From Methyloferula stellata AR4 (GTDB lineage: Bacteria; Pseudomonadota; Alphaproteobacteria; Rhizobiales; Beijerinckiaceae), in contig NZ_ARWA01000001.1 in NCBI RefSeq assembly GCF_000385335.1, positions 1,442,001 through 1,506,000 on the forward strand: DNA of 64,000 bases, read 5' to 3'. Below, one piece after another: positions 1 through 8,204 of this stretch. A model generated the notes under the pieces. It worked only from the letters and a program-made list of their open reading frames with translations, did no database searches and was not told where the DNA came from. A program made the position numbers and the translations under genes. How positions within the stretch are numbered: position 1 is the stretch's first letter; every line of letters begins with the position of its first letter.

Positions 1-837
1 AGCTTCGGCCACGACGAGGCCGAAGGCTTCGCTATCGGACGACAGCACGAAGCAGCGGGCGCGCGCGTAGATCGCCCAAGGTTCGGCAATATAGCCGAGC
101 AATTTGACGCGATCGGCGACATGCTGGCGGGCGATTTCAGCCTCGATGGCCGGCCGTTCCGGGCCGTCGCCGAGGATCAAAAGCTCGGCATCGCTCCGGT
201 TCATGCGCGCGAAGGCGCGGATGAGAAGCGGCAGGTTCTTGTAGGACACCATACGTCCGCTCGCCAGAAGGACAGGCGGTCGCGATAAAAGTTCACGCGC
301 GCTTGAGGGCGGCGCCAACGGACCCGTAAGCACCGGATTGTAAATCGTGACCGTGCGGCTCGGCACCGAGGCGAAATGGAAAATGAGATAGTTCTTCAAT
401 CCGGCCGAGACACAGACCGTGCGTGCCGCGAGCCATGTCAGAAGCGGCGTCAGAGCATAGGACACGCGGCTTAAAAACTGCGGTTCGCTGACCCAATAGC
501 CGTGATAAGAGAGGATGCTGCGTTTGAGGCGTCCGGTGAGAAGCGCGGCCAGCACATGTTTCAGGTTGGAAATACTGAGGGCGGAAAGCGAGACATCCGG
601 CTTTTCCTGACGCAGAAGCCTGGCCAAGCCCGTCACGGCCTTTGCATGATTGCGGCCTAGCACAACAAGCCGGACCTCCGGCGACAGATAGGGCCTATTC
701 TCTTCCGCCTCGAAATCGACGGCGAACAACACGTCGTGACCGCGTGCGGCCATACCGCTCGCCAAAGAGGCAAAAACCCGCTCGGCGCCACCGCCCGCCA
801 AGGCATGCGTATAGAACAGGAGTTTTCTTGGCGTCAT
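1..837 (-). CDS. Glycosyltransferase family 4 protein (C-terminus cut by window edge)
   Basis: The frame runs in from base 1 and starts at ATG 837, preceded by GGAG-poor sequence; about 279 residues are visible. The N-terminus MTPRKLLFYTHALAGGGAER is the nucleotide-sugar glycosyltransferase start (glycine-rich loop after the first beta strand) of GT-B enzymes. Later residues include ILASGRMVSYKNLP-type sequence (second Rossmann domain start) and, near the cut end, SSDSEAFGLVVAEA, matching the E-x7-E nucleotide-sugar site of GT4 enzymes. Such enzymes transfer a sugar from a nucleotide donor to a polysaccharide, lipid or protein acceptor at the cytoplasmic membrane. Acceptor and sugar cannot be read from the sequence. 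It is divergent from the secreted-protein gene at 909. Confidence 0.85.
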   Translation of the reverse strand, partial: MTPRKLLFYTHALAGGGAERVFASLASGMAARGHDVLFAVDFEAEENRPYLSPEVRLVVLGRNHAKAVTGLARLLRQEKPDVSLSALSISNLKHVLAALLTGRLKRSILSYHGYWVSEPQFLSRVSYALTPLLTWLAARTVCVSAGLKNYLIFHFASVPSRTVTIYNPVLTGPLAPPSSARELLSRPPVLLASGRMVSYKNLPLLIRAFARMNRSDAELLILGDGPERPAIEAEIARQHVADRVKLLGYIAEPWAIYARARCFVLSSDSEAFGLVVAEA

Positions 838-908
838 GGATGACCCCTCTTGACGCTTCCGCCTGTCCGAAGCATCGTCGGCTCGAGCCATCAGCAGGAT
901 GTTTATGA

Positions 909-1382
909 ATGCAAGTTTTATGTGACCGAGTGAAGCGGTTTTCGATATTGAGCTTCGCCGCTCTCCTCACAGTGAACGTGATCGGCCTCGCGGCCGTTCA
1001 GGCGCGCCCGCTGACTCCCGCGGAGGCGCGCCGTTATCCCTATGCTGCGAACCTGCCGGATTGCGGCGATCCCAACGTCGTTTCGCGCATTCAATCGACA
1101 TTCAGTCAGGCCGAAGACGAATATTGGCATTCCGGACTAGCGATCCTCGGCTTCGACCAGGTCGATGAAATCGGCTACCGCAGCAACGGCGTGGATTATA
1201 TCCCAAGGCGCTATTGCGTGGCACAGGCCGTCATGAACGATCAGAAATTGCGCACCGTGTCTTACTCGATCGGACAAGATCTCGGCATTATCGGCTGGTT
1301 CGGCTTCGGTGTCGAATGGTGCGTCGCCGGTCTCGATCGCGAGAAAGCCTATGCGCCGAATTGCAAGATGGCGCGGCCCTGA
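909..1382 (+). CDS. Small secreted protein of unknown function
   Basis: 157 residues with a clear signal peptide: a basic start (VKRFS), a hydrophobic stretch around residues 11-29 and an AVQA-type cleavage site before RPLTPAEA. The mature part is about 125 residues and has four cysteines (in LPDCGD, RRYCVA, EWCVAG, PNCKM), suggesting two disulfides in the periplasm. A GTG at 930 would give a more conventional signal peptide, so the start is uncertain. I do not recognise the family. It lies 16 bp before an RNase T2 gene on the same strand, so the two secreted proteins are probably co-expressed. Confidence 0.7.
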   Translation: MQVLCDRVKRFSILSFAALLTVNVIGLAAVQARPLTPAEARRYPYAANLPDCGDPNVVSRIQSTFSQAEDEYWHSGLAILGFDQVDEIGYRSNGVDYIPRRYCVAQAVMNDQKLRTVSYSIGQDLGIIGWFGFGVEWCVAGLDREKAYAPNCKMARP

Positions 1383-1398
1383 CCGATCGGAGTTTGGA

Positions 1399-2250
1399 AT
1401 GCGCCTTGCCGGTTGCCGACGAGTCTTAGCCGCCACGGCAGGCGCTGTTCTTGCCTTTGGAGTCTCGGTTTGCATCAATGATGCGGCGCTGAGCGCCGAG
1501 GATGAGGATTGCATCCTCGATCATTGCGCCGATCAGAAGGAACCGGGCCCCAAACCCGTTCCGCAACCAAAGCCCAACGAGCAAAAGCCCGTTGCGGCCA
1601 AGCCGGATCCGGTGAATGACATCGAGCCGCAGCAGACGGCGGCCGAGCCGGATTCGGCGCAGCCGCGCGGCCCGAGCCGGCCCGGCAGTTTCGACTTCTA
1701 TGTGCTGTCGCTCTCCTGGTCGCCCGGGTTTTGCGCGACCAGTAGCGGGCGCAGCTATACGCAGTGCGAGAGCGGCGCCAATCTCGGTTTCGTCGTCCAT
1801 GGCCTTTGGCCGCAATATGAGCATGGATTTCCGTCGGATTGCCGCACGTCGGCGCAATTTCCATCGCGGGCCGCGGTTGAATCCACGCACGGCCTTTATC
1901 CGGACGATGGGCTGGCCCGCTATGAATGGCGCAGGCACGGGACCTGTTCGGGCAAAAGTCCGACCGATTATTTCGCCGATGTGCGGCGCGCCCGCGAGGC
2001 GATCACGATCCCGCCGGCGTTCCAAACCGCCAGCCAACAGCAATCCTGGGTGCCGGTCGATATCGAGCGGGCCTTCATCGCCGCCAATCCGCGCCTGAGG
2101 CCCGGCATGCTGGCGGTCGCCTGCCGGCGCGGCACGCTGGAGGAAGTGCGGATCTGCTTCTCCAAGGATCTGCGCGAGTTTCAAGCCTGTCCGGAAGTCG
2201 TGAGCCATGATTGCCACGGATCGAATATCGCCGTACCGCCGATGAGGTAG
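1399..2250 (+). CDS. Secreted ribonuclease T2 family protein
   Basis: From ATG 1399 the product is 283 residues. It has a signal peptide (MRLAGCRRVLAATAGAVLAF), a Cys-containing segment, then a roughly 60-residue linker rich in Pro, Lys and Gln, and then the RNase T2 fold. Both catalytic segments are present: HGLWPQ with the first histidine at about residue 134, and EWRRHGTC with Glu176 and His180. T2 enzymes cleave RNA through 2',3'-cyclic phosphates in the periplasm or outside the cell, typically for nutrient scavenging. A longer frame opens at 1309 but would overlap the upstream gene and bury the signal peptide, so 1399 is preferred. Confidence 0.9.
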   Translation: MRLAGCRRVLAATAGAVLAFGVSVCINDAALSAEDEDCILDHCADQKEPGPKPVPQPKPNEQKPVAAKPDPVNDIEPQQTAAEPDSAQPRGPSRPGSFDFYVLSLSWSPGFCATSSGRSYTQCESGANLGFVVHGLWPQYEHGFPSDCRTSAQFPSRAAVESTHGLYPDDGLARYEWRRHGTCSGKSPTDYFADVRRAREAITIPPAFQTASQQQSWVPVDIERAFIAANPRLRPGMLAVACRRGTLEEVRICFSKDLREFQACPEVVSHDCHGSNIAVPPMR

Positions 2251-2311
2251 AGCGCCGGCCGGGCCGTTGCTCGAAGATGGGACCGGCTATCGCGCTCTTG
2301 ACGTGGTCACA

Positions 2312-3166
2312 ATGAATTATCGGCACGATTTTCACGCCGGCAATTTCGCCGACGTTTTCAAACACATCATCTTGACCCGCATTCTGCTTCATCTCCTGAG
2401 GAAGGAGACAGCGTTTCGGTATATCGATACCCATGCCGGCAGCGGCTTTTACGATCTCTTCGGAGTGGAAGCCGGGAAAACCGCGGAGTGGCGCGCCGGG
2501 CTTGGCAAGGTGATAGCTGCCGAAGCGTCAGCTTCCGCGCGCGAACTGATTGATCCCTATCTGCGATTGGCGGCGCCCGCGGTTGAAGAGGCCGCGGATC
2601 CGCGGCACTTTTATCCGGGCTCGCCGGCGATTGCCGCGGCGCTTTTGCGCCGGCAAGACCGGATGATCTGCTGCGAATTGCATCCGAAAGCCGCGCAAGA
2701 GCTGCAAAGCTACCTTGGCCGCGACCGGCGTGCTAAAATCATCGAGATCGACGGATTTACCGGCCTGAATGCTTTTGTCCCGCCAGTCGAACGCCGTGGC
2801 GTGGCTTTGATCGACCCGGCCTTCGAGGCGAGAGACGATCTTGATCGCAGCCTTGATGTGCTTGAATCCGCCTGGCGGAAATGGGGTACCGGTATTTTTC
2901 TTCTCTGGTATCCGATCAAGGATCGAAGAGAGGTCGAATCGTCGCTTAAACGGCTCAGCGACGGTAAGATCAAACGTATTTTGCGGCTTGAGTTGCAGAT
3001 CTCCGAGCCGACGCCGGTCGGGCCATTGGCCGCGAACGGGCTCCTGATCGTCAATCCGCCATTTCCGCTCGCAGGCGAGGCCGAAATCATCCTGCCGTTT
3101 CTCAGCCAGGCGATGGGTGAAGATGCCGGGGCGGGCCATCGCATCGAATGGCTGGCGGGCGAATGA
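2312..3166 (+). CDS. rlmJ: 23S rRNA (adenine(2030)-N(6))-methyltransferase RlmJ
   Basis: 284 residues from ATG 2312, where the protein begins MNYRHDFHAGNFADVFKH, the invariant start of RlmJ. The family transfers a methyl group from S-adenosylmethionine to N6 of A2030 in 23S rRNA. DTHAGSGFYDL (SAM-binding loop) and YPGSPAIAAALLR follow in the usual order, and LWYPIKDR near residue 195 is typical. The catalytic motif, normally DPPY/FE, reads DPAFE here (Asp168 to Glu172), with alanine replacing the second proline. The rest of the protein is intact, so it is probably functional. An upstream in-frame start at 2267 is not supported by the family alignment. Confidence 0.92.
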   Translation: MNYRHDFHAGNFADVFKHIILTRILLHLLRKETAFRYIDTHAGSGFYDLFGVEAGKTAEWRAGLGKVIAAEASASARELIDPYLRLAAPAVEEAADPRHFYPGSPAIAAALLRRQDRMICCELHPKAAQELQSYLGRDRRAKIIEIDGFTGLNAFVPPVERRGVALIDPAFEARDDLDRSLDVLESAWRKWGTGIFLLWYPIKDRREVESSLKRLSDGKIKRILRLELQISEPTPVGPLAANGLLIVNPPFPLAGEAEIILPFLSQAMGEDAGAGHRIEWLAGE

Positions 3167-3178
3167 CAAAGCCCGGAA

Positions 3179-3240
3179 AAGACCGGTCTTCAATCTGTGC
3201 CATTGGAGCTTGTCAAAGCTTGTCTCTGCCCCAGTTTGTC
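3179..3240. promoter_or_regulatory. Short palindrome and direct repeats upstream of the cold-shock gene
   Basis: A perfect 12-bp palindrome AAGACCGGTCTT sits at 3179-3190, just after rlmJ. It is followed by two direct copies of GCTTGTC at 3208-3214 and 3218-3224, and a related GTTTGTC at 3234-3240. The stretch lies in the 197-bp gap before the cold-shock gene and could hold binding sites or part of a structured 5' leader. No factor can be named. Confidence 0.25.
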
Positions 3241-3363
3241 CAAAGCGCTTAGTTAATCATGAATGCTCTTTGATGAACTCAGCGTCGCGGGTTTGTTCGT
3301 CTCCGGTAAACGTCACCGGAGCCATCAGACTTCGCCGAAAGGGAATTTGCAGGGACGACTTGG

Positions 3364-3576
3364 ATGCCGCAACAGGGTGTAGTGAAGTTTTTCAACGCCG
3401 ACAAAGGCTATGGGTTTATCAAGCCGGATGACGGTGGAAGGGACATTTTCGTCCATATCACGGCCGTTGAACAGGCCGGATTGCGCTCCTTGAACGAAGG
3501 CCAGCGCATCACTTTCGAGATCGAGCCCGATAAAAAGGGGAAAGGCCCGAAGGCCGTCGATCTCAAAGCCGACTGA
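3364..3576 (+). CDS. Cold-shock domain protein (CspA family)
   Basis: 70 residues, the usual length of a single cold-shock domain. RNP1 (KGYGFIKPDD) and RNP2 (DIFVHITAVE) are intact and the protein opens with GVVKFFNADKG, as in CspA-type nucleic-acid chaperones. These cytoplasmic proteins melt RNA secondary structure and antagonise termination. Whether this member is cold-induced or constitutive cannot be read directly, although the nearly 200-bp upstream gap would allow a long regulatory leader. No operon partner is evident. Confidence 0.93.
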   Translation: MPQQGVVKFFNADKGYGFIKPDDGGRDIFVHITAVEQAGLRSLNEGQRITFEIEPDKKGKGPKAVDLKAD

Positions 3577-3736
3577 GGGACGCTGCGGCCGGAGCATCGG
3601 CCCCGAAGCTGGCACTTCGCGGCTTTTGGATCATCCGATGCGCAAATGAGCGGCCGCTCGTTAGACTCCTCAGGGAATTGAATCTTCGTTATCATGGCGA
3701 TGTCTTTGCCCCGCTCTCCCGGACAATTCGTCGCTC

Positions 3737-4342
3737 ATGATGATTCTGCGTTCTTCCCTGCCGTCGCCTTTCGGACGGAAAGTCAAAATTGCCGCTTCCC
3801 TCCTTGGATTGAGAGATCAGATCGAGGTCGTTCTCGCCGACACGAATGATCCGGCGGATTCGATTCGCACACAAAATCCGCTCGGCAAAATTCCGGCGCT
3901 GATTCTGGAGGACGGCCGGATCTTCTTCGACAGCCGGGTCATCCTCGAATATCTCGACTATCGCGCCGGCGGCAATCGCCTCATTCCGGCCGAGCCCGAC
4001 GCGCGGTTCGTGGTTTTGACGCAGGCGGCGCAGGCCGACGGCCTGACCGATGCGGCGCTCCTGCTCGTCTACGAAAACCGCTTTCGCGAGCCGCAGAAAC
4101 AAGAACCGGCCTGGATTACCCTTCAGGCCGAGAAGGTCGCCCGGACGCTTGCCTGTTTCGAGGCGGCGCCGCCGAAGGGTAGTCGCGACATCAGCCATAT
4201 CGGCCTTGCCTGCGCGCTCGGCTATCTCGATCTCAGATTTGACGGCAAATGGCGCGCCGAGCACCCGAACCTTGTCGGCTGGCTCAATGCTTTTTCGGCC
4301 GAGGTTCCGGCCTTTGAGGCGACGCGCTTCGTGCAGCCTTGA
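3737..4342 (+). CDS. Glutathione S-transferase family protein
   Basis: 201 residues with an N-terminal thioredoxin-like domain. MILRSSLPSPFGRKVKIAASLLGL carries the SPFGRKV region with the catalytic Ser, and NPLGKIPALILEDG contains the cis-Pro typical of GSTs; DSRVILEYLD is the glutathione gamma-Glu contact. An all-helical C-terminal domain follows and ends about residue 195 with VGWLNAFSAEVPAF. Predicted cytoplasmic, conjugating or reducing electrophiles with glutathione. Two adjacent ATGs (3737 and 3740) are possible starts. Single gene, with a hairpin at its stop codon. Confidence 0.88.
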   Translation: MMILRSSLPSPFGRKVKIAASLLGLRDQIEVVLADTNDPADSIRTQNPLGKIPALILEDGRIFFDSRVILEYLDYRAGGNRLIPAEPDARFVVLTQAAQADGLTDAALLLVYENRFREPQKQEPAWITLQAEKVARTLACFEAAPPKGSRDISHIGLACALGYLDLRFDGKWRAEHPNLVGWLNAFSAEVPAFEATRFVQP

Positions 4343-4365
4343 TGGAGCGGCGATCGCCGCTCCAT
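4342..4365 (+). terminator. Perfect palindrome at the end of the GST gene (terminator-like)
   Basis: A 24-bp perfect palindrome centred on CGATCG begins at the last base of the GST stop codon. Transcribed, it gives a very stable stem of about 10 bp. There is no long T run after it (sequence continues GTCTTCC), so it may be a 3'-end stabilising hairpin or a weak terminator. Confidence 0.45.
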
Positions 4366-4402
4366 GTCTTCCTATCTAAGGTCTGGCCTCAATTATTCGA
4401 TT

Positions 4403-4487
4403 GTCATTGCGAGCGTAGCGAAGCAATCCAGGGCCACATCCAGCGTTTGCCCATGGATTGCTTCGTCGCTCTGCTCCTCGCAATGAC
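4403..4487. repeat. Intergenic palindromic repeat, family A
   Basis: Two inverted arms, GTCATTGCGAGCGTAGCGAA at 4403 and its counterpart ending in CTCCTCGCAATGAC at 4487, enclose a short variable loop. The same element recurs at 58678-58758. Such elements with GTCATTGCGAG ends are common between genes in Hyphomicrobiales. It lies between convergent genes and does not interrupt coding sequence. Confidence 0.8.
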
Positions 4488-4518
4488 GCCGAGGCACTAA
4501 TTTGATTAGGTCCTGATC

Positions 4519-5190
4519 CTAGAAATGATAGTTGATGCCCGCCCGTACGGTCGAGTAATTGACGCCGGTATTGATCGCGTTCCAGGTGCCGCCGAAATAA
4601 GTATTCGGCCCGAGCGCCGTGAAGAGATATTCGGCTTTGACCGAAACGCGCGGCGTAATCGAATATTCAATACCGGCACCCACCGCATAGCCGTTCATGT
4701 AATGCGATTGATTGATGATAAGACCGGGCGTCGTCAGGAAGTTCGAGAGATTGCCGCTGACCGAGGCGCCGGCCCAGCCGCCGGTCGCATAGACCAAAGC
4801 GCGGTCGAAGGAATAGCCAAGACGCGCCCGGACCGTATTCGTCTCGTTGATGGTGCCCTGGGCGCTGACGGCGGGGAAGGGCGAGGCGCTCCCGTTGATA
4901 TCGGCCCAATCGAGGTCGGCTTCGACGCCGACGACAAGCGGCCCACCTTGGAAATTATAGCCGACCGTTCCGCCGACCATTCCGCCGCCGGAGCTGCCGA
5001 AGAAGGAGCTGCCGCCATTGGTGAAGCCGCCGAAGGAAAGGCCGCCATTGATACCGGCATAGAGGCCGGTCCAGGTGAAGATGGGCGCCGGGTAAAAGGG
5101 CGCTTGGTCCCGCATCGGCAGATCGGCCGCAAGGGCGGAACCGGTGAAGAGCGACATTGCGATGCCGGTGATCGGCGCGATCCGTTTCAT
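4519..5190 (-). CDS. Outer-membrane beta-barrel protein (Omp25/RopB-like)
   Basis: 223 residues. A signal peptide (MKRIAPITGIAMSLFTGSALA) ends before ADLPMRDQAP, then FTWTGLYAGINGG, the hallmark first strand of the Omp25/RopB-like 8-strand barrel of Hyphomicrobiales. Alternating hydrophobic strands follow (VGYNFQGGPLVVGVEADLDW, RARLGYSFDRALVYATGGWA, SVKAEYLF) and the chain ends in INYHF with the terminal Phe used for BAM recognition. Role: structural outer-membrane protein. The gene faces away from the FolM-like gene across an AT-rich intergenic region. Confidence 0.88.
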   Translation of the reverse strand: MKRIAPITGIAMSLFTGSALAADLPMRDQAPFYPAPIFTWTGLYAGINGGLSFGGFTNGGSSFFGSSGGGMVGGTVGYNFQGGPLVVGVEADLDWADINGSASPFPAVSAQGTINETNTVRARLGYSFDRALVYATGGWAGASVSGNLSNFLTTPGLIINQSHYMNGYAVGAGIEYSITPRVSVKAEYLFTALGPNTYFGGTWNAINTGVNYSTVRAGINYHF

Positions 5191-5587
5191 GTTAAATCTC
5201 CTTCCGGGCGGGCCATGCGCCAGCTTCGATCCGCGCGTTTTTGGGGGCCTGTCAGCCGGGCTTTGCGGCCAGGTGAAGACCGCGTGGGAAGTGCCTTCCG
5301 GAGAAAAGGTTTACCGTGATGCGGTTATCTAAAAGTGAAATAACAATATTACCAAAGTTTTTATTATAGAGATGCGTGGTTCTTTAACCAAAAAACTTAA
5401 CTATAATAGATATATATTTTAGGCTTCTGTCTAATAGCCAAAATATAGCTCCTTGATACATACGATCTCAGGCGAGTTCCTTTTAAGACTAGCGAGTTTA
5501 GCGTGGTTAATCGAATGGGCTCTTCTGCCCGGCGACGTGAGTGATCTTGACCTCAGCCTCGCCAAGCCCGACGAAGATCGTAAAAAC
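5191..5587. promoter_or_regulatory. AT-rich divergent promoter region
   Basis: Nearly 400 bp between the beta-barrel gene (minus) and the FolM-like reductase (plus). Bases 5335-5460 are strongly AT-rich compared with the rest of the window and contain TATAAT at 5402-5407, a good -10 candidate for rightward transcription. The matching -35 is weak. The region likely serves both genes. No riboswitch or tRNA is visible. Confidence 0.35.
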
Positions 5588-6370
5588 ATGGAGGGGGCTC
5601 AGGTGATACGATTGACGCCATCGCGCTTGGCTTTGGTGACGGGCGCCGCGCGGCGGATCGGTCTGCGGATCGCCGAACGCCTCGCCCAGCAGGACTATGA
5701 CGTCATTTTACATTGCAGCCCGGCGACGCTGCCCGAGACCACCGCCGCCGCCATGCGCATCGCCCAGATGGGCGTGGTGGCAGGCGTGATCGCGGGCGAT
5801 CTTGCCGATCCGGTGCGGGCAGGCGAGATCATCGCCGAGGCCAATGCGATCGCCGGGCCGCTCTCGCTTCTCGTCAACAATGCCTCGATCTTCGAACCGG
5901 ACACGGCCGACCATTTCGATCCTGCGCTTTGGGAGCGGCATTTCGCGGTCAATCTGCGGGCACCATCCATTCTCGCGCGCGATTTCGCGGCGCAATTGCC
6001 GCCGGACGAGCATGGCGCCATCGTCAATATGATCGACCAGCGCGTGCTGCGCCCGACGCCGCAGTTCTTCTCTTATGCTTTGAGTAAGGCCGGGCTTTGG
6101 ATGGCGACGCGGACCATGGCGCAGGCCTTCGCGCCGCGCCGGATCAGAGTCAATGCGATCGGGCCGGGGCCGGTCCTGCCGAACGGTCCCCAGGGCGAGG
6201 CCGGGTTTGAGAAAGAAGTTCAGGGCCTGCCGCTGAAACAGGCGGTCAGCATGGACGACATAGCCGATGCCGTGCTCTATCTGGCGGAGGCCCACAATGT
6301 CACCGGCCAGATGATCGCGGTCGACGCCGGCCAGCACCTCGCCTGGGAAACCCCCGATATCGTTGCCTGA
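5588..6370 (+). CDS. SDR family oxidoreductase, FolM/pteridine-reductase-like
   Basis: 260 residues from ATG 5588. A GTG at 5603 lies 8 bases downstream of a strong GGAGG and may be the true start (255 residues, beginning VIRLTPSRLALVTG). The NAD(P) loop reads TGAARRIGLRIA; the Arg in TGxxRRIG is the NADPH-type signature of pteridine reductases (PTR1/FolM). NNASIFEP, the catalytic Tyr-x3-Lys in SYALSKAG, and NMIDQRVLRPTP resemble FolM, a dihydromonapterin/dihydrofolate reductase. It may therefore act in pterin metabolism. No folate genes are adjacent, so the substrate remains inferred. Confidence 0.75.
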   Translation: MEGAQVIRLTPSRLALVTGAARRIGLRIAERLAQQDYDVILHCSPATLPETTAAAMRIAQMGVVAGVIAGDLADPVRAGEIIAEANAIAGPLSLLVNNASIFEPDTADHFDPALWERHFAVNLRAPSILARDFAAQLPPDEHGAIVNMIDQRVLRPTPQFFSYALSKAGLWMATRTMAQAFAPRRIRVNAIGPGPVLPNGPQGEAGFEKEVQGLPLKQAVSMDDIADAVLYLAEAHNVTGQMIAVDAGQHLAWETPDIVA

Positions 6371-6519
6371 GCCCTTCTTGTGCGCGTTAACACATTCTTC
6401 CTCTGGGACGCATGCGATTTTTAACCATCGCTGGTGCCGGGAATGAACCAAACCGCGTTTGGCGCGTTATCCCGGCGGCTAAATCTAACCGCCGAAGGCG
6501 GCTTCTGGGGGACTTCATC

Positions 6520-7062
6520 ATGAAAAACATCGTTTTCGCGGCTGTCGCTGCTCTTTCGATCGCCGATGTCTCGGGGGCTCAAGCCACCATGCGCCCCGTG
6601 CCGCTGCCGCCCGTGCGGCCGGCCGTCATGGACGCCGATTTGCAACAGGCAGGCACGCTCTCGTGCATGGTTCAGCAGGGCTTCGGCATGTTCGTCGGCT
6701 CGAGCCGCACCGCAACCTGCATCTTTGATCATCCCGGCGCCAATTCCTACAGCCAGACCTATGAGGCGACCCTGTCGCGCGTCGGTCTCGATGTCGGCGT
6801 CATGCCGAAGCAGGCGATGCGCTGGGCAGTCTATACGCCGGGCGGCGTCGCGGAGCCGGGCATGCTGGCTGGCGCCCATGCGGGCCCTTCGGCTGAAACG
6901 GCCATCGGGGTCGGCGACGGCGGCAAGGTGATGTTCCGCGATAACGGCAGCAAGGTCGTTTTCCAGCAGATGACCGCGCCCATGGCGGTTGGCGTGTCCT
7001 TCGGTCTCGGTGCCGCCAATCTCGAACTCACGACGGCGAGCGCCCCGGTGTTCAACCAGTAA
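6520..7062 (+). CDS. DUF992 family secreted protein
   Basis: 180 residues from ATG 6520, preceded by GGGGGA. A signal peptide (MKNIVFAAVAALSIADVSGAQA) is followed by a proline-rich stretch and then the DUF992 core: GTLSCMVQQGFGMFVGSSR, CIFDHPG, YEATLSRVGLDVG and a C-terminal glycine-rich GVSFGLGAANLELTTA. Proteins of this family are exported and common in Hyphomicrobiales; their function is unknown. Monocistronic: an intrinsic terminator follows at 7099. Confidence 0.85.
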   Translation: MKNIVFAAVAALSIADVSGAQATMRPVPLPPVRPAVMDADLQQAGTLSCMVQQGFGMFVGSSRTATCIFDHPGANSYSQTYEATLSRVGLDVGVMPKQAMRWAVYTPGGVAEPGMLAGAHAGPSAETAIGVGDGGKVMFRDNGSKVVFQQMTAPMAVGVSFGLGAANLELTTASAPVFNQ

Positions 7063-7098
7063 GTTTCGCCGATCCGATCTTTAAGTGCCGATCCTCGG

Positions 7099-7136
7099 AA
7101 TGTCCGGTCTCGCAAGAGGCCGGACATTTTGTGTTT
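7099..7136 (+). terminator. Rho-independent terminator after the DUF992 gene
   Basis: TGTCCGGTCT and AGGCCGGACA pair around a CGCAAG loop, and TTTTGTGTTT follows. Position and polarity fit termination of the DUF992 transcript. Confidence 0.85.
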
Positions 7137-7283
7137 GGTGGTTTTCGACATCAGATGGCCGCTTTGCGCCCACTATGGGCCGCTTGACAGCGCGTTCAGC
7201 GTTCCTGAAAGCAGACAAGACCATCCTGCCCAAATCTCCGGCTACGTTTTCAGTCGGCACTCTCTTGAGAAGTTCTTCTGTTC

Positions 7284-8204
7284 ATGCAGCCAATCCTCTC
7301 CATAAGCCATCTTTCAAAAATCTATGCGTCCGGCCGCGTTGCTCTTAAGGAAATGTCGCTGGACATCCGGCGCGGCGAAATCTTCGCCCTGCTCGGTCCG
7401 AATGGTGCCGGTAAAACGACCCTCATCAGTGTCCTCTGCGGGATTGTCACACCTAGTTCCGGCAGTGCGAAGGTCGATGGGCATGACATCATAAAGGAGT
7501 ATCGCCAAGCGCGATCGAAGATCGGCCTCGTGCCGCAGGAACTCACGACGGACGCCTTCGAGACAGTCTGGGCAACAGTCACTTTCAGCCGGGGACTTTT
7601 CGGCAAGAGCCCCAACTCGACGCTCATCGAGAAAATACTAAAAGAGCTGTCTCTTTGGGACAGGAAAGACAGCAAGATCATGACGCTTTCAGGTGGCATG
7701 AAGCGGCGGGTCATGATTGCCAAAGCTTTATCTCACGAACCGCAGATCTTGTTTTTGGACGAACCGACCGCCGGCGTCGACGTCGAATTGCGGCGTGACA
7801 TGTGGCGTTTGGTCAGCTCGTTGCGCGATCAAGGTGTCACGATCATTCTCACGACGCATTACCTCGAAGAAGCGGAAGAGATGGCCGATCGCATTGGCGT
7901 GATCAACAAGGGCGAATTGATTTTGGTCGAAGACAAAAACGAACTGATGCGCAAGCTCGGCAAGAAGCAGTTGACCCTGTTTCTAGAGACACCATTGACG
8001 CATGTGCCGGACGAATTGGCAAAATACGCGCTGACCATTTCCGCGGACGGGTTGGAACTTGTTTATACCTATGACACAGCGCGCGCTGGTGTCAGGGAGC
8101 TTCTAGGCGATCTCGTAATGGCAAATATTTCCATCCGAGATTTGCAAACGAAACAAAGCACGTTGGAAGACATCTTCATAAGCCTGGTCAGGGACACTCC
8201 ATGA
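7284..8204 (+). CDS. ABC-2 type transporter ATP-binding protein
   Basis: 306 residues. Walker [10 protein letters not shown] begins near residue 38, the signature is LSGGMKRR, Walker B is [12 protein letters not shown] and the switch histidine lies in [10 protein letters not shown]. The C-terminal 80 residues form the DUF4162-like tail common in ABC-2 exporters (DrrA/NodI type). It powers export with the permease whose ATG overlaps its stop by 4 bases. Substrate is unknown; the following gene is a putative amino-acid dioxygenase, so a modified small molecule is one possibility. Confidence 0.93.
   Translation: MQPILSISHLSKIYASGRVALKEMSLDIRRGEIFALLGPNGAGKTTLISVLCGIVTPSSGSAKVDGHDIIKEYRQARSKIGLVPQELTTDAFETVWATVTFSRGLFGKSPNSTLIEKILKELSLWDRKDSKIMTLSGGMKRRVMIAKALSHEPQILFLDEPTAGVDVELRRDMWRLVSSLRDQGVTIILTTHYLEEAEEMADRIGVINKGELILVEDKNELMRKLGKKQLTLFLETPLTHVPDELAKYALTISADGLELVYTYDTARAGVRELLGDLVMANISIRDLQTKQSTLEDIFISLVRDTP

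Noticed and set aside
5425-5445. Second Irr-box-like site (TTAGG...TCTAA) upstream of the FolM-like gene
   Set aside because: Half-site mismatch and a spacer one base too long compared with the site at 22639.
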